A model generated the notes under the pieces. The model made no database searches and was not told the DNA's origin. It was given only the letters and a program-made list of their open reading frames with translations. A DNA stretch of 64,000 nt from Ophioderma brevispina (lineage: Eukaryota; Echinodermata; Ophiuroidea; Amphilepidida; Ophiodermatidae), in the NCBI GenBank assembly GCA_023653785.1, contig JAMKCH010058227.1, positions 1 to 64,000 on the forward strand, read 5' to 3'. The position numbers and the translations under genes are program-made. Of the stretch, positions 22,485 through 33,155 are shown piece after piece (within the stretch, counting starts at the first letter, position 1; each line of letters starts with the position of its first letter).

Positions 22485-24716
22485 TAATCCATATAATTTG
22501 AAATTCCTAATAGTGTGTAATAATGTGAAATCTTTAAAATTCTGATATGAGCCACCTTAAATTTAGGGCATTGTACAATTGGGACCACTTAAATTTACGG
22601 TATAGTGACTTTTCCAATTCAGCCCACCCAAAAATTACTGACAGTTTCGACAGCCTTTTGACAGGATATTACTGTAAAATTGCACTGATTTGTTACAGGT
22701 ACCTAAATATGTTCAATAACTCGAAAATATTTTACTCAAGTTGATTTATAATGGAAAAAACCTTTCTGTTGAGTAAAATCCGTAGTCAATACATTATTAT
22801 TGGGTAAAAATAATCCCGTTTTGAAGGTGACTAAGATTTATCAACAGAATGGGGGTGCATCCCCTTTTTACTCAACATTTTTTTTTACATTCACATTTTG
22901 AGTCAATTTAATTTATTTGTGTCATAAAAATTGACAAATTAATTGGCCCCCCCCCCACTAATATGTTTTTATACATTGTAGCAGTGTTAGAAAGGAAGAT
23001 CTCTCTGGGTTTTCGGTTCAGTATTCCGGAGCATGGCACTTAACTCTCTGGTGCACAGTGTGCGCTTTTTATTTTGTTAACAACGAGCCTGATGTGTCTC
23101 TTTTAAACCATGAAGTTGGTTGAAGAACACATATTTTAAAACTTCTTTTGTATCAGGTTAAAATACCACGTGTTCTAGAACACACCCTAACGCACACCGG
23201 ACGTGTTCTTAGCAAAATTACCTATAAAGTAAATTTAGTCTTAACAAAACGAATATAATTTTACAAAATAATAAATCTCAATCTTCACATTGAATGCCAT
23301 AGTCTATAAAGTGTCAAAGCAATAACTTTCAACTGTAAACTTTTTTGTGGCATTTCGCACAGCCATTACAATTATGTTCATAACCATGCGAATGGTTATC
23401 ATTGATATTTTAAGGCGTTTTGGAGCCTTTTTGGCATCGTTTCCAGCCCCAAACCTGCCGCATTGCCGTCATCTAGAAAGAGTCGAAGAATGCGTTTGAA
23501 AGGAAAATCGTGGCAGAAATATAATGACCCGACTTCTTAAACCTGTTAAAGGAATATTCTCATACACTGTAAATCTGAAGTGTTTGGTTATAGAATGTCC
23601 AGTTTTTATAACACATTTTAAACATGTCACATATTTAGCTTTTGAACTAGAAAAATGCAAATTTAAGTATGCACGTATATGTGTTTATGTCAAAAAGTGT
23701 TAGGACTGGACGTTCTAGAGCTAATGTGCGAGTTCCGAATTTCTTATATAGTATCTTTCATATACAAAACAATCTTTTTGCAGACACACATTCCTTCCAC
23801 TGGCTCTTGAGTTTCTGTCCTTCAGATTATCAGTTTATTATATTCCAGTTTATCAGTTTGTTATATTCAGGTACACTGTCATAACTTCTCCCATATCTCA
23901 AATCTGTCCTTCATTCACACCTTTATATTGATTTTGCACATTAGACACATGTACAGCATATATTTAGACCTGCCTGAACACAGGAATTTGAATTATTTTG
24001 ACCTATTTTCGAAGAAAAACAGACAAAAATACATTAATCTAACGAAAACGTACTTCGGCAATGTCCTATTTTAGGACGTCCTTTTCAGGTTTAACTTGAT
24101 ATGTGGAAATCAAAACAAAAGCTCGAAGGACAAGTTTCACTTGTGGTGTTCATTTATTACATCTTTGTACATAATCCCGTTGCATAACACGGATGTTAAC
24201 ATACTACACTGTTAGAAATCATTATAAAATATGTGTGCCCCTCTTTGCTCCCTGCTTAGGAAAGGCTGGTTACGCCACTGCCTGATTTTGAAGTGAAATA
24301 GACATTATTTCAGGATATTGTCATCATAAAAAATACACTAGACAAAGGCACAAGTATACATTACAATAAAAGATGGCAAACAGCAGGGGAAAAATTAATA
24401 TGATTTTACACTATCTGTAAATTTACGGTTTAATATGCCTTCAGTTGTCTGATTGTCGATTACATTCGATACCTTCAATCTATAAATTTTGGGCAATTGC
24501 ACGTGGTAGTCATGATCAAAACCCAATATTTTTTCTAATATGAGTTGACATCATTGTTTGTCAACAAAGAAAAGGGATTTGTCCATCGATATGCTTGAAG
24601 TAAGAGCAAATAACCATGGTATTTTTCAATAGCCTTTATTGACGTATATCTGACTTGGCACGGATTTTGAAAGCGCGGAGCCTAGTTAAGCTTGGATATA
24701 TATCATATATATATAT
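22485..24716. other. intergenic, no gene seen
   Basis: At 22735-22905, GTTGAGTAAAA and TACTCAACATTTTTTTTTAC words in opposite orientation form another small inverted repeat related to the ends of 15362-16406. Remaining sequence is AT-rich with chance frames. Confidence 0.45.
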
Positions 24717-24900
24717 ATAGACCAGTTAACAGCAATGTTTGTAAACATGTTAGGGCCTGGTATCTTGAACTAGGTCGGCCTGACTGTTACACACTGGGCA
24801 ATTGTATCTGTTAGAGTTTTAATACTATGGGCCATAACGATTGGCAGGCATGGATTGGCAGTCAACAAAAGAAAGTGACGTAGGATGTTAACTGGTCTAT
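24717..24900 (-). mobile_element. 184-bp MITE, TIR ATAGACCAGTTAACA, copy 2
   Basis: Starts ATAGACCAGTTAACAGC and ends GTTAACTGGTCTAT, flanked on both sides by TATATATA. Opposite orientation to the copy at 767-949. The perfect ends suggest this copy is younger than copy 1. Confidence 0.9.
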
Positions 24901-25537
24901 ATATATATCATTTGGAACCAAAGCAATTTAAACATGAAAATTTGATATTCATAACTTTTTGTGGAGGGGGTTCATGCAAACTCATTTTGAAATGATTGGA
25001 AAGAGGAAGACCATAGCCGTCCATTGGTACCGAAATTAAGTATCTGTGGCATCCTGACGTGGCATCCTGGCATACTAGGCATGTTGGTACTTCGGAAGAG
25101 CCCTGTAGATCCTACATTGTGCAAACTATACATTTCAGGACTGCTTATTTTTAAGGCACACTCACATCAAATTTAGCAAGATATGAGAATTGTGAACATT
25201 TGCCACCCCAGGGCTCCGTACAATTGCCAATTAAAAATTTACTTAATTTAATGACCTCAACCACATTCTCATTAAAATCTATGTTACTGCATATCACATT
25301 ATATACCAAACTATATGCTTTCTGATTCCTTGTTATGACTAGACGAATCAGTTAAAATACCATTTTGAGCAGCTAAATTGGAACGCTTATTCAACATGTT
25401 CAAGATCCCGCCAAGTGGACGGCTTGGCAGTATTTGAATTTGGGAATATCACAATTCATTTTCATTACCAAAAATAGGTCAGAAAAATATATCCTCATCT
25501 TCTTTAGCACCTTACCATACCAGTAGAGGGATAATTA
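24901..25537. other. 3' flank of DDE gene
   Basis: Lies downstream of the minus-strand gene ending at 25538. No obvious AATAAA signal on the minus strand in the first ~150 bases; the first clear one (TTTATT on +) is near 24634. A GGCATCCTG direct repeat occurs near 25050. Confidence 0.4.
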
Positions 25538-25749
25538 TTAAATATTGTTCAACACTCGTGCTGGGTGAAGCATTTTCATGTGTTCCCTCTTGTTAGAAGC
25601 AGACGCAAACTGATAGTATTTGCAGTGTGGACAAATCCCTAAGCCCTTTTCGACCAACTTCTGCACTTCAGGCATGTATTCGTCACGTTGGATGATGGAT
25701 TGGTTTGTACTGCTCCGTTCAATGGCCTCAATGTATGTGATGAATGATC
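25538..25749 (-). CDS. DDE gene exon 5 (terminal, C2H2-like finger)
   Basis: The acceptor TTTACAG precedes 25749. Entry phase is 1, matching exon 4. It encodes 69 complete residues plus the shared Gly, with GICPHCKYYQFASASNK and REHMKMLHP forming CX2CX13HX4H, and ends in TAA at 25540-25538. The finger lies within 20 residues of the C-terminus, suggesting DNA or protein binding. Confidence 0.85.
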
Positions 25750-28497
25750 CTGTAAATGAAAACAACATTTGCTTTACAATGTATATTATATAGATCGTAT
25801 GCAATATGACGTCACACTTATTGGCGATTAACATAAAATCTCCCTTGTCCATTCGGTAAAAATACCAAGAATATAATAGATCACCTGTACAACTTGAGCA
25901 TCACAGGTGGATGTATTGTAGTCATGTAATGTGACTTTCTTGCCAACCCTACAGCATGGCTGCCTATTGCGTAGGGTCCATTGCAAGATTGATCTTACGG
26001 TATGGGTGAGCGTGTACTCGCGAGGGTGAGCGTGTACTCGCGAGTGTGAGGGTGCGTGTTTACGTGTGTGTGCGTGTGTGCATGTGTGTGTGCGCGCGCG
26101 AGTGTGGGTGTGTATGTTGAGTACGGCGCTTTGAGATAATGCAGAAGTGTATCTCGAACGGGCCAATATTCCTGAACAAACTTTGCCCCTAGGCAGTTCA
26201 GACACCCAGAAACAGTTCTGGACATGGTTAAGATGCATATTTGTCCGATCCCGTTTGCACTTCGGATCTGTGCAAAGCGTCTACTGCTTGAATAGAAAAT
26301 AGAAACTCGGTCCCCATATTGAGTCTGACATGGGTACCTATTGTGGGAACCATAGGGGATATTCGTGTTTTTCTTAGGGAACGGATGGAAGCAATAATTA
26401 CACATGAGATAATTTCGTGCTCTGGAAATAAAACCAGACCCGTAGAATATGTAAATTTTCAAAAGAAATTCTCCCTTCTCTCTCTCCATCACCACTTTTT
26501 GCCTTTCCCCTCTCCCTCCCTCCTCCATCCATCTCCGTTTTCCTCCCTCCATCCCTTCTCTCTCCATTCCTCCCTCATCTTTAGCCTACCACTACCATGC
26601 GCCACCACGGGCAATGCTCATAGTTCCACGAAATATCTGGCCGGGGGAGGTTTTTGAGGATACGAATTTCTCTCAATTTGCACTTCTTCGGTGGTAGAAC
26701 ACCTACCGAGAACGATTCGGAGGTTTGATGGTCAAACAAGAACAAAAGAAAAAAAACCCTTTGTTTTGAACTTGCCTGCTATCGTAATCGTCCCCACTGA
26801 AAAGCATGCTTTGATTTTTCTGAATATGCAAAATCATCTTAATGATCGTACGCAAGGACCCCCGGGTGGAACGACGGCGTATTTAGCTAATTCACGTTAG
26901 GTGTGACCTAATTGCATTGGTAAGCATTCAAAATATGCACAAAAAATCGAATTCGAAAAAATGGGGCCTTCTTTCTGGAAATGTCCGCGTGTCTCTTTAA
27001 GGAATGTCGAGCCCACAATTTCCCAAGAAATATGTTTACAATAGCAGATGCAAAAAACGCAAAGGATCTGGGTACAGAGAGGACACCACTAAAACCTTCC
27101 CACTGAAAACATTCCTATAAGTCACGCTCATATTTCGACACCACGTGACATTTTTGTTGTTGATATTTTGGTTGAAAAAATATTTTAAATTAATGCGAAA
27201 ATCTAATTTAAAACTGCTTTTTTGATACATTTTAGGTGAACTTTGAGATAAGTGCACATTAAAAAAAACAATATCACACAATCTGCACATACACGTAGTA
27301 CACTGTGTTAAGCAGTACCAAGTGTTTAAAAATTAAACGAATGTAGGCATTTAGTTGTAACACTTTTAAAATAATTCCTTGTGTTTATGTTCCATTTACA
27401 CATAAGGTGTAGGGCGGCTAAACACCGAGACAATAAATAAACACATCAGCAAATAACTTAAACAAAATGTGAATAGATTTTAGACTGACATTTTTAGACA
27501 TTTAAACATTATTTTTTACTTTTTAAATGTTTCAAAAGTAAACACATTTGCATGTTTAGTATCATGTTTATTCTGAAATGTTTATTCGGTGAGAATAAAC
27601 ACACACACACACATGCCTGCACACATATGCATGCACGCATCAACACACGCATGCACTCTCTCTCTCTCTCTCGCACACACACACACACACACACACATAC
27701 ACACACAAACAAACAAACCAAACACCAGCTACAGTACGATCTAGCAAGCCGAGAACCGCTAAATTCTAGTTTACCCAGGTCAAAATTCCAGTTGATCGCA
27801 GTTAAACTGTTTTCAACTGGAACCAGTTGAATCCAGTTGATCCCAGTTTAATATCCAGTTGAATCCAGTTCAAAAAGTTGATTCTGTGAAGGAAAATGGA
27901 ACAACTTTCAACTAGGTTTGTAGTGACCAGTTGAACTCAGTTAAGACCAGTTACAAACAGTTAAGAACAGTTGAAACCAGTTAGTTGCGTCACGGAAAAT
28001 GGAACAACTTTTAACTGGGATCAACTGGAATTTTGACCTGGGTAAGTTGCTTTTGTTTGCTTGTTTATTTGATTGCGTGGCCACCCCTGATTATATAATG
28101 GTTCATCCATGATTTCGAATAACTTCCTTATATGCTTATGGAAAACTTGTATGCATTTTAATACTTTGCCTACCTGGATGACTTGCACTCGGTGTTGGAG
28201 ATGGCACCCCGTGTTTTCGAATAAAGTCCATAACATGCCCTTCACTTCTGATCGGATGTGCCCTACAATGCTCACACGTGACCTCCTTGCACTTGGTGAA
28301 GTGAAGGAGCCCAATTCTTCGCTCCACGTGCGTTGTGAAAAATTTCAGCTCCTTTACCACGTCTGCATTTTCAGGCATATAAAGCTGCCTTTGGGAACCT
28401 GAAATAAATGTAACGAGGTTTTCGGAGACAAAATATCAGTGATTAATGTTTCAATACGCTATTACCATGCTCGCTTTATTATTATTATTATTATTAT

Positions 28498-28528
<31 letters not shown>

Positions 28529-29659
28529 TTATTATTATTATTGTTGTTGTTGGTGGTGGTGTTATATCGCCTTCATTAAAAAAGAAGAAAAACACCCGTC
28601 AATACACTGTTTTTCAATGGGTGGTGATAGTTTATTATAATTGTCAATATTAATAACGTATTAAATCAGTATTAACTGCCCGTGAGTTGAAGAACAAAAT
28701 TCAAGGACGAATTTGCGGTTTCCATTTCACAAGCCGCAGACGAGAGAAGTCCAACTAGTGTATTTATTTCCTCCATTGCATGAACAGAAGAATATAGATA
28801 GTCATTTGGTTTTATACAACATTATGTGATTCTTGTTAAAATGCAGTAGTAGAATGCAATTACACATAAAACATATTCCTATCAATTGACTGGTAAACAC
28901 TTCATCACGTGACATAAATATTCTTACTTATTCCCCGATATTTCATGGCAGGGAAGAAGTTGCTATAAAAAGAGTCGTTTGCCCTATGATGACGTCACGC
29001 CATGGCAATAGTAACTTTCTACACCAACTTTTTTCCTGGGTTGGCATATCATCGATATCCAGACTTCTGCAATCTGTGAAGATCATCATATAGTATCACA
29101 CTGTTAAATCTTACCTCGGAGTAAGCTATACATACGACGATAGTCAGCATACGGGGTCTCTTCAGAGTCGCACATCTTACTCTCTACCTGAATTGGGTGC
29201 CCGCTGAAAGTGACATCGGTGGTGAGGTACTTTTCAACAGCTGCCAACGCGTTGTTATACACCTATAACATGTATATACAAGAAAACAGACTTGTAGCGT
29301 GTGTATATCATGGGTACGGGGATAAGAGTATATGTATGAATATGGGTACTGGTAGCATACAACTATAGGTTCAAACTACATAGTTCTCTGGGTTAACAAG
29401 GATGAATTAATATTGTTTCCCTTGAGGTCGGCGCACACAAGCTCTGAAAAACAAAATAAAATAAAACCAAACAAAACATGTGCTCCCGGTCGGATTCGAA
29501 CATGTAACCCAAACATGAAACAAAAATGAAATATAAATTAAAGGTCCATGGCCCAGTCGCCAATAGCCTTGTCACCTGATCCCCAGTTTTTACTGGAAGT
29601 GGTAAAAATGTTGCTGTCTGAGGAAAGCTACCGACGCAATCGGAAAGACTTTATGTCAG

Positions 29660-29700
<41 letters not shown>

Positions 29701-31220
29701 CAGTCATTTAGTATTAGTATACACCTTTTGGTTGACACTTTCAGCTTACTGTATAGCTTTTTAGTGCAGTGATGGATAAAGTTCATACTTGGTATGCTTA
29801 TACAAAGACAAGGGGTCTTATGTGGGGTAACAGATGAGGTCAAAGGTAATTCAGGGGTCACTTAGGGTCATTATTTTGCTCTGAACTTATTCTTTAGCCG
29901 CATAACCGGATGACCAATTTGGGACCGGGTGTCCCTGTTTTTTAACCTGCGAATATCTTAGGACTATTAAAAGGATGTTTGGTTTGAATGCCATAAGCGA
30001 AAACGGATTGAAAACGTCGCGCAAAACTACAGATGGGGTTTGGGGTCAAGGTAATTCAATCAAGAAAAAAAGAAAACAAATGTTTATATATATATATATA
30101 TATATCTATATATATAAAAAAATTAAAAAAATTAAAAAAATTAAAAAAATTAAAAAAATTAAAAAAATTAAAAAAATTAAAAAAATTAATATATATAATA
30201 TATATATATATATCTATATATATATATATACACCAAAACGATTGCTTTTGTTCTTTATAACATACCACTTTCACTTTCTGGCCTCTTTCCTCTGCGGTTA
30301 GATCTCGCTGCTGTTGTGGCGGTGAATTTTCCCCAGGTAACTGATCACTAAGCTTCACGCCAGCAAGCTTCATAGTGATGGGTGCCCAAGCGTGCTCGAT
30401 GTAATTAAGTGATGAGTGACCGGGGCAGTAGGTGCACACTATCAGGCTATCTAAGTCACATATTCTGAATAGGCGACTGTAGAACACCTTTGGCAAAAAA
30501 GAGGAAATTAATATTTGTTTAAAAACAAAATGATCCAATAGATGTTTAATATTTTGAAGTATGAAATTAGTCCCACAATTTCTACCAATTTAGTTGTAAG
30601 AGCCGTATGATGTCATGACATTTAAGTTTTATCTGGCGTTCTTGATGAATGCCACAGCCCGTATTTGCGTAGACGGTGGCATAATTAATGGGGCATTTTG
30701 TAATCCACAGCCTCGCCCCCCTCCGACTTACCTAAAAAGTTGAGATTTTTATATCATCTGAACCGTTGGTCTAAGTATAGTATGTGTGCCTAATCTTAAG
30801 TGTAAATTCGATCTTCTCTTGAAGAAATGTTTGTATTTTTGTATTTTCTGTCCGTAAACGGTCAGAAATTACAACGCGTTGGTCTATGGGGCAGCGTGAT
30901 GCAAACATTTGCTCATAACCGTCATACGCACCTTCAGAAATCAGAATCAACTGAAATTTTGGAAATAAGCTTTTATCTGTGACATCTAGTGAAGCATAAA
31001 CCAAAAATGAGGTGCTAGGCTTACGAAATGCACCTTTAAGTGAACATTTTGTCATCCTAGAAGTATGGACCTAATTCGCACCCTTGCAGTTTTCATCCTA
31101 TTCTGCTAAACTGTAGTTTTAGACGGGCGATTGTCATTTTGTGTGATTATTGACCTGTGCAATAGCATTTTTATTATATATATATATATATCTATATATA
31201 TATATATATCTATATATATA

Positions 31221-31261
<41 letters not shown>

Positions 31262-33155
31262 AATTGGCCACAATAAAAACAAATTAAGGGTAAGCGCGAG
31301 CTTCGACCCATAGGCCTTCATCATGAAATCAACCTAAGGATCAGATGAATCAGAAAAATAAATGGTAATTAAGTAAAATTAACACAAAACTCGGCTCCTA
31401 CATGTGATGTACACATAAGTAATACTGGAATAGGCCCATATAGGCCTATATCATATTATAGGAGCCTATGTTGGCATGAAAATTATCACAAAAATATATA
31501 CATGATCGCGTGTGATGTATTGTTTTAATAAAGCAGTGTAATAACAAAACACTTAACAAGCCAGTCACCCCTACACACAATAATTTTCATTTTCTACTGC
31601 GTCACACACATGGGTGTCGATATTACAGAGCGTCTTAACTGTTTTATACATATTCTGTAAATTTTACAGTATTATACGGGCATCCATTCTGCCAACAAAA
31701 TGCGATAATACATCTTTTACAGGTTTCAACTGTATATTTTAATAACAAACTAATTTTTATAGGTACACGATGTAAAAGTCTACATTGGTATAGACAATGT
31801 TTAGGATTTTGAAACACTTATTTGAACTATGTTTCTAAACATTTTTTTTTATCTAAACAAGTTTAATATCTAAGCACCTTGTACCTAAACATGTTTAAAG
31901 TCTAAACATGTTTAGGCAATCGATGCAAATTGTTTAGACATTTTACATGTTTATACCCAAACACTTCTTTGCACTGCGTTTCTAAACAATCTTTTGCACA
32001 TTTCCAAACTCTACTCAAACTCTGTAACGTCTTCCCAAATACATACATTTTCTACCGTTAGAATCTTTTTTATACAATACACTGTGATTTTTTTCATATT
32101 TTTGGTTGACAGAATGGATGCTCGTATAATACTGTATTTCTTTTAGAGTGTACGCGCTAATTTAGTGCATAATAATTAAAAATGAAAAGGTTCATATGAC
32201 TTGTCTCACCTCGTTAGTTATATTGTTGGGTCGGAAGTCTGCGCCGTTGTCTACCATGAGAACAAGCATCGGTTTGATTTCTCCACCATCTCTTGATAGT
32301 AGATGGTATAAGTCGTTAACGTGTTCTGCAACTGAAACTGATGCGATTCCGGCTCTATTTACAACATGAAGTTGTCCCTGTCGGCTTATTCTATAGTGCG
32401 TTCTGTTCTTATCGTCTACTTGCTGATCACCCTGAGGTGGCAATTCGATATTCAAATATCCAGGTATTTGCACAAACATTGCGCTGGTATGAAAGTCATG
32501 GTCCGGCAGAATCGGTTGATCATTCAGAGGAAATATGCGGCTGTTACTACATCGCCGATCAACTGCTGGAATGTCCTCTCCTATACGCAACTTGTTCTTA
32601 TTGTCCACAGAGAAAGCGAGAGTCGAGTCACTGAATTGGGTGGCCATTTCCATTACGTACTTTGTTCTAGCACTATAAAAATGATCATTGTCATTTTGTT
32701 TCACCGTCGTGGTTTGCTTAGGCGGTTTTGCCTTTGCATCAACACGACACCTATAAAGTTTACTATTTTTGAAGCGTTGATCAGGTGCCTTCATTAGCCT
32801 TGATATGGTATTAACAGAACATCCATACTCACTGAGACCGGGTATGGTAAGAAATAACTGTTGCTGTATCTGTTTAAGGGTTAGTCCGCAATTTCCAGTA
32901 GTTTCTCGGCGTCTACGATGGGCTTCGAAACCGTTGGCGTCAATGTAAGATTGCATCTCAGGGACGAGATTTGGAAACTTCTTTTCCACTGGAATCCGTC
33001 CTCCTACGCTATCCCGCTTGTTGGCAGCATATCTTCCCAATCATTTAATCGACTGCAACTAATGGTTCGGGGATGGGTTCGTAGGGTATCATAGCAGGAA
33101 CACTGCCTTCACAATCTACGTTATCCGACGTAAGAATGAAATCTGTAAACGACAT
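25538..33155 (-). CDS. five-exon gene for DDE transposase-derived zinc-finger protein
   Basis: Exons on the minus strand: 33155-32210, 30487-30266, 29262-29115, 28398-28174 and 25749-25538. Each internal junction has a canonical donor and acceptor, and the phases agree (0, 0, 1, 1). From 33040 the joined frame is 545 residues; an upstream segment from an ATG at 33155 would add about 40. Counting from 33040: helix-turn-helix at about 53-85, first Asp at 146 (FSVDNKNKLRIG), second Asp at 264 (VDNGADF), Glu at 308 (NYIEHAWAP), giving a DD43E core of Tc1/IS630 style. Then a Cys-rich segment (KCKEVTCEHC) and a CX2CX13HX4H finger near the C-terminus. I recognise the layout as one found in uncharacterised proteins of amphioxus and other marine invertebrates. 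An active transposase or a domesticated DNA-binding protein are both possible; open frames across five exons favour a functional gene. Confidence 0.8.
26005..26115. repeat. (TG)n/CG-rich microsatellite in intron 4
   Basis: GTGTGTGCGTGTGTG with GAGCGTGTACTCGCGAG duplicated at its left end. It generates the His/Thr-rich minus-strand frames, which are not genes. Confidence 0.9.
26460..26570. repeat. CT-rich tract in intron 4
   Basis: TCTCTCTCC, CCCTCTCCCTCCCTCC and CATCC units; pyrimidine-rich on +. Accounts for the basic and Ser-rich frames here. Confidence 0.8.
26640..26995 (+). repeat. ~360-bp dispersed repeat, copy 1 (intron 4)
   Basis: Shared with 58045-58400 in the same orientation: TTTTTGAGGATACGAATTTC, TTTTGAACTTGCCTGCTATC, AAAAGCATGCTTTGATTTT, ATTGGTAAGCATTCAAAATA and AAAAAATGGGGC. 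Copies differ by substitutions, indels and a short insertion in copy 2. Ends not clearly inverted; could be a SINE or part of a larger element. Confidence 0.8.
27598..27712. repeat. (AC)n and (CT)n microsatellite in intron 4
   Basis: CACACACA, CATGCACGCATC and CTCTCTCTCTC runs. Preceding sequence (27300-27595) is rich in GTTTA/TAAAC words resembling 31800-31990 in intron 1. Confidence 0.9.
27771..28045. mobile_element. 275-bp MITE with TIR TTACCCAGGTCAAAATTCC in intron 4
   Basis: The left arm 27771-27803 and right arm 28013-28045 are inverted complements with one mismatch over 33 bases. The interior holds more than ten copies of CAGTTGA/AACCAGTT words and two copies of GGAAAATGGAACAACTTT. 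Lies 129 bases downstream of exon 4, inside intron 4. Non-coding; flanks TTA/TAA are part of the symmetric ends, so target duplication is uncertain. Confidence 0.9.
28174..28398 (-). CDS. DDE gene exon 4 (Cys-rich segment)
   Basis: The acceptor TTTATTTCAG precedes 28398 and the donor CAG/GTAGGC follows 28174; phase 1 in and out. Encodes MPENADVVKELKFF, THVERRIGLLHFTKC and KEVTCEHCRAHPIRSEG; the CX4CX2C pattern with neighbouring His suggests a metal-binding module. A shadow plus-strand frame overlaps it and is not a gene. Confidence 0.85.
28478..28560. repeat. (ATT)n microsatellite in intron 3
   Basis: ATT triplet array followed by GTTGTTGTTGGTGGTGGTG, 80 bases upstream of exon 4 on the minus strand. 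Confidence 0.95.
29115..29262 (-). CDS. DDE gene exon 3
   Basis: The acceptor TGTTATAG precedes 29262 and the donor GAG/GTAAGA follows 29115. Enters in phase 0 and leaves in phase 1. Encodes VYNNALAAVEKYLTTDVTF, SGHPIQVESKMCDSEETPY and ADYRRMYSLLR. It corresponds to the segment between the catalytic Glu and the Cys-rich region. Confidence 0.8.
29660..29700. repeat. (GT)n microsatellite in intron 2
   Basis: About 20 GT units. Produces the Val/Cys repeat in the + strand frame and the His/Thr repeat in the - strand frame. Confidence 0.95.
30080..30232. repeat. TA arrays around a nine-base (AAAAAAATT)n array in intron 2
   Basis: (TA)n at 30085-30115, then about eight copies of the nonamer to 30188, then (TA)n again to 30230. 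The nonamer yields Ile-Lys-Lys frames on + and Phe-Phe-Asn frames on -. Lies about 35 bases from the donor of exon 2. Confidence 0.95.
30266..30487 (-). CDS. DDE gene exon 2 (catalytic Glu)
   Basis: The acceptor TTTGCCAAAG precedes 30487 and the donor GTG/GTATGT follows 30266; phase 0 in and out, 74 codons. Encodes VFYSRLFRICDLDSLIV, CTYCPGHSSLNYIEHAWAPI and LPGENSPPQQQRDLTAEERG. The N-x-I-E-H-x-W sequence is the usual setting of the third acidic residue in Tc1/IS630-type transposases. Confidence 0.9.
30701..30795 (-). repeat. dispersed repeat, copy 3 of 3 (intron 1)
   Basis: Inverted relative to 8691-8765 and 10513-10596: AGCCTCGCCCCCCTCCGACT, TTGAGATTTTTATATCATCT, GAACCGTTGG and TATGTGTGCCTAAT. 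Confidence 0.75.
31172..31258. repeat. (TA)n microsatellite in intron 1
   Basis: About 85 bases of TA repeat with a few CTATA interruptions. Confidence 0.95.
31640..32152. mobile_element. inverted-repeat element in intron 1
   Basis: TTTACAGTATTATACGGGCA followed by TCCATTCTG (left, 31664-31690) is the inverted complement of CAGAATGGATGCTCGTATAA followed by TACTGTA (right, 32110-32136). The right end closes with TTTAGAGTGTA. The interior has GTTTAGA/TCTAAAC words. Related in its ends to the TACACTGTAAA MITE group. Ends about 60 bases from exon 1's donor. Confidence 0.7.
32210..33155 (-). CDS. DDE gene exon 1 (HTH and two catalytic Asp), 5' part frame-broken
   Basis: The donor GAG/GTGAGA follows 32210, phase 0. 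The open frame from 33040 has no ATG at its start and is preceded by an in-frame TGA at 33043. An ATG at 33155 opens 36 codons (MSFTDFILTSDNVDCEG..., ending EPLVAVD) that stop at 33047-33045. Between the two, the third frame reads LNDWEDM. Two one-base losses near 33048 and 33029 would link all three; alternatively exon 1 starts at an acceptor AG near 33033. Domains: GGR-x-P-V...FPNLV, GFEAHRRRRETTGN, HTH (LTLKQIQQQL...VNTISRLM), FSVDNKNKLRIG and VDNGADF. Confidence 0.75.

Noticed and set aside
25828..26567. Minus-strand frames of 136 and 190 residues in intron 4
   Set aside because: Their His/Thr-rich and basic stretches come from the TG and CT microsatellites; no domain and no splice logic.
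29480..29505. tRNA-like B-box (GTTCGAATCC) on the minus strand
   Set aside because: No A-box at the right distance and no cloverleaf could be drawn; a single 10-base match is expected by chance.
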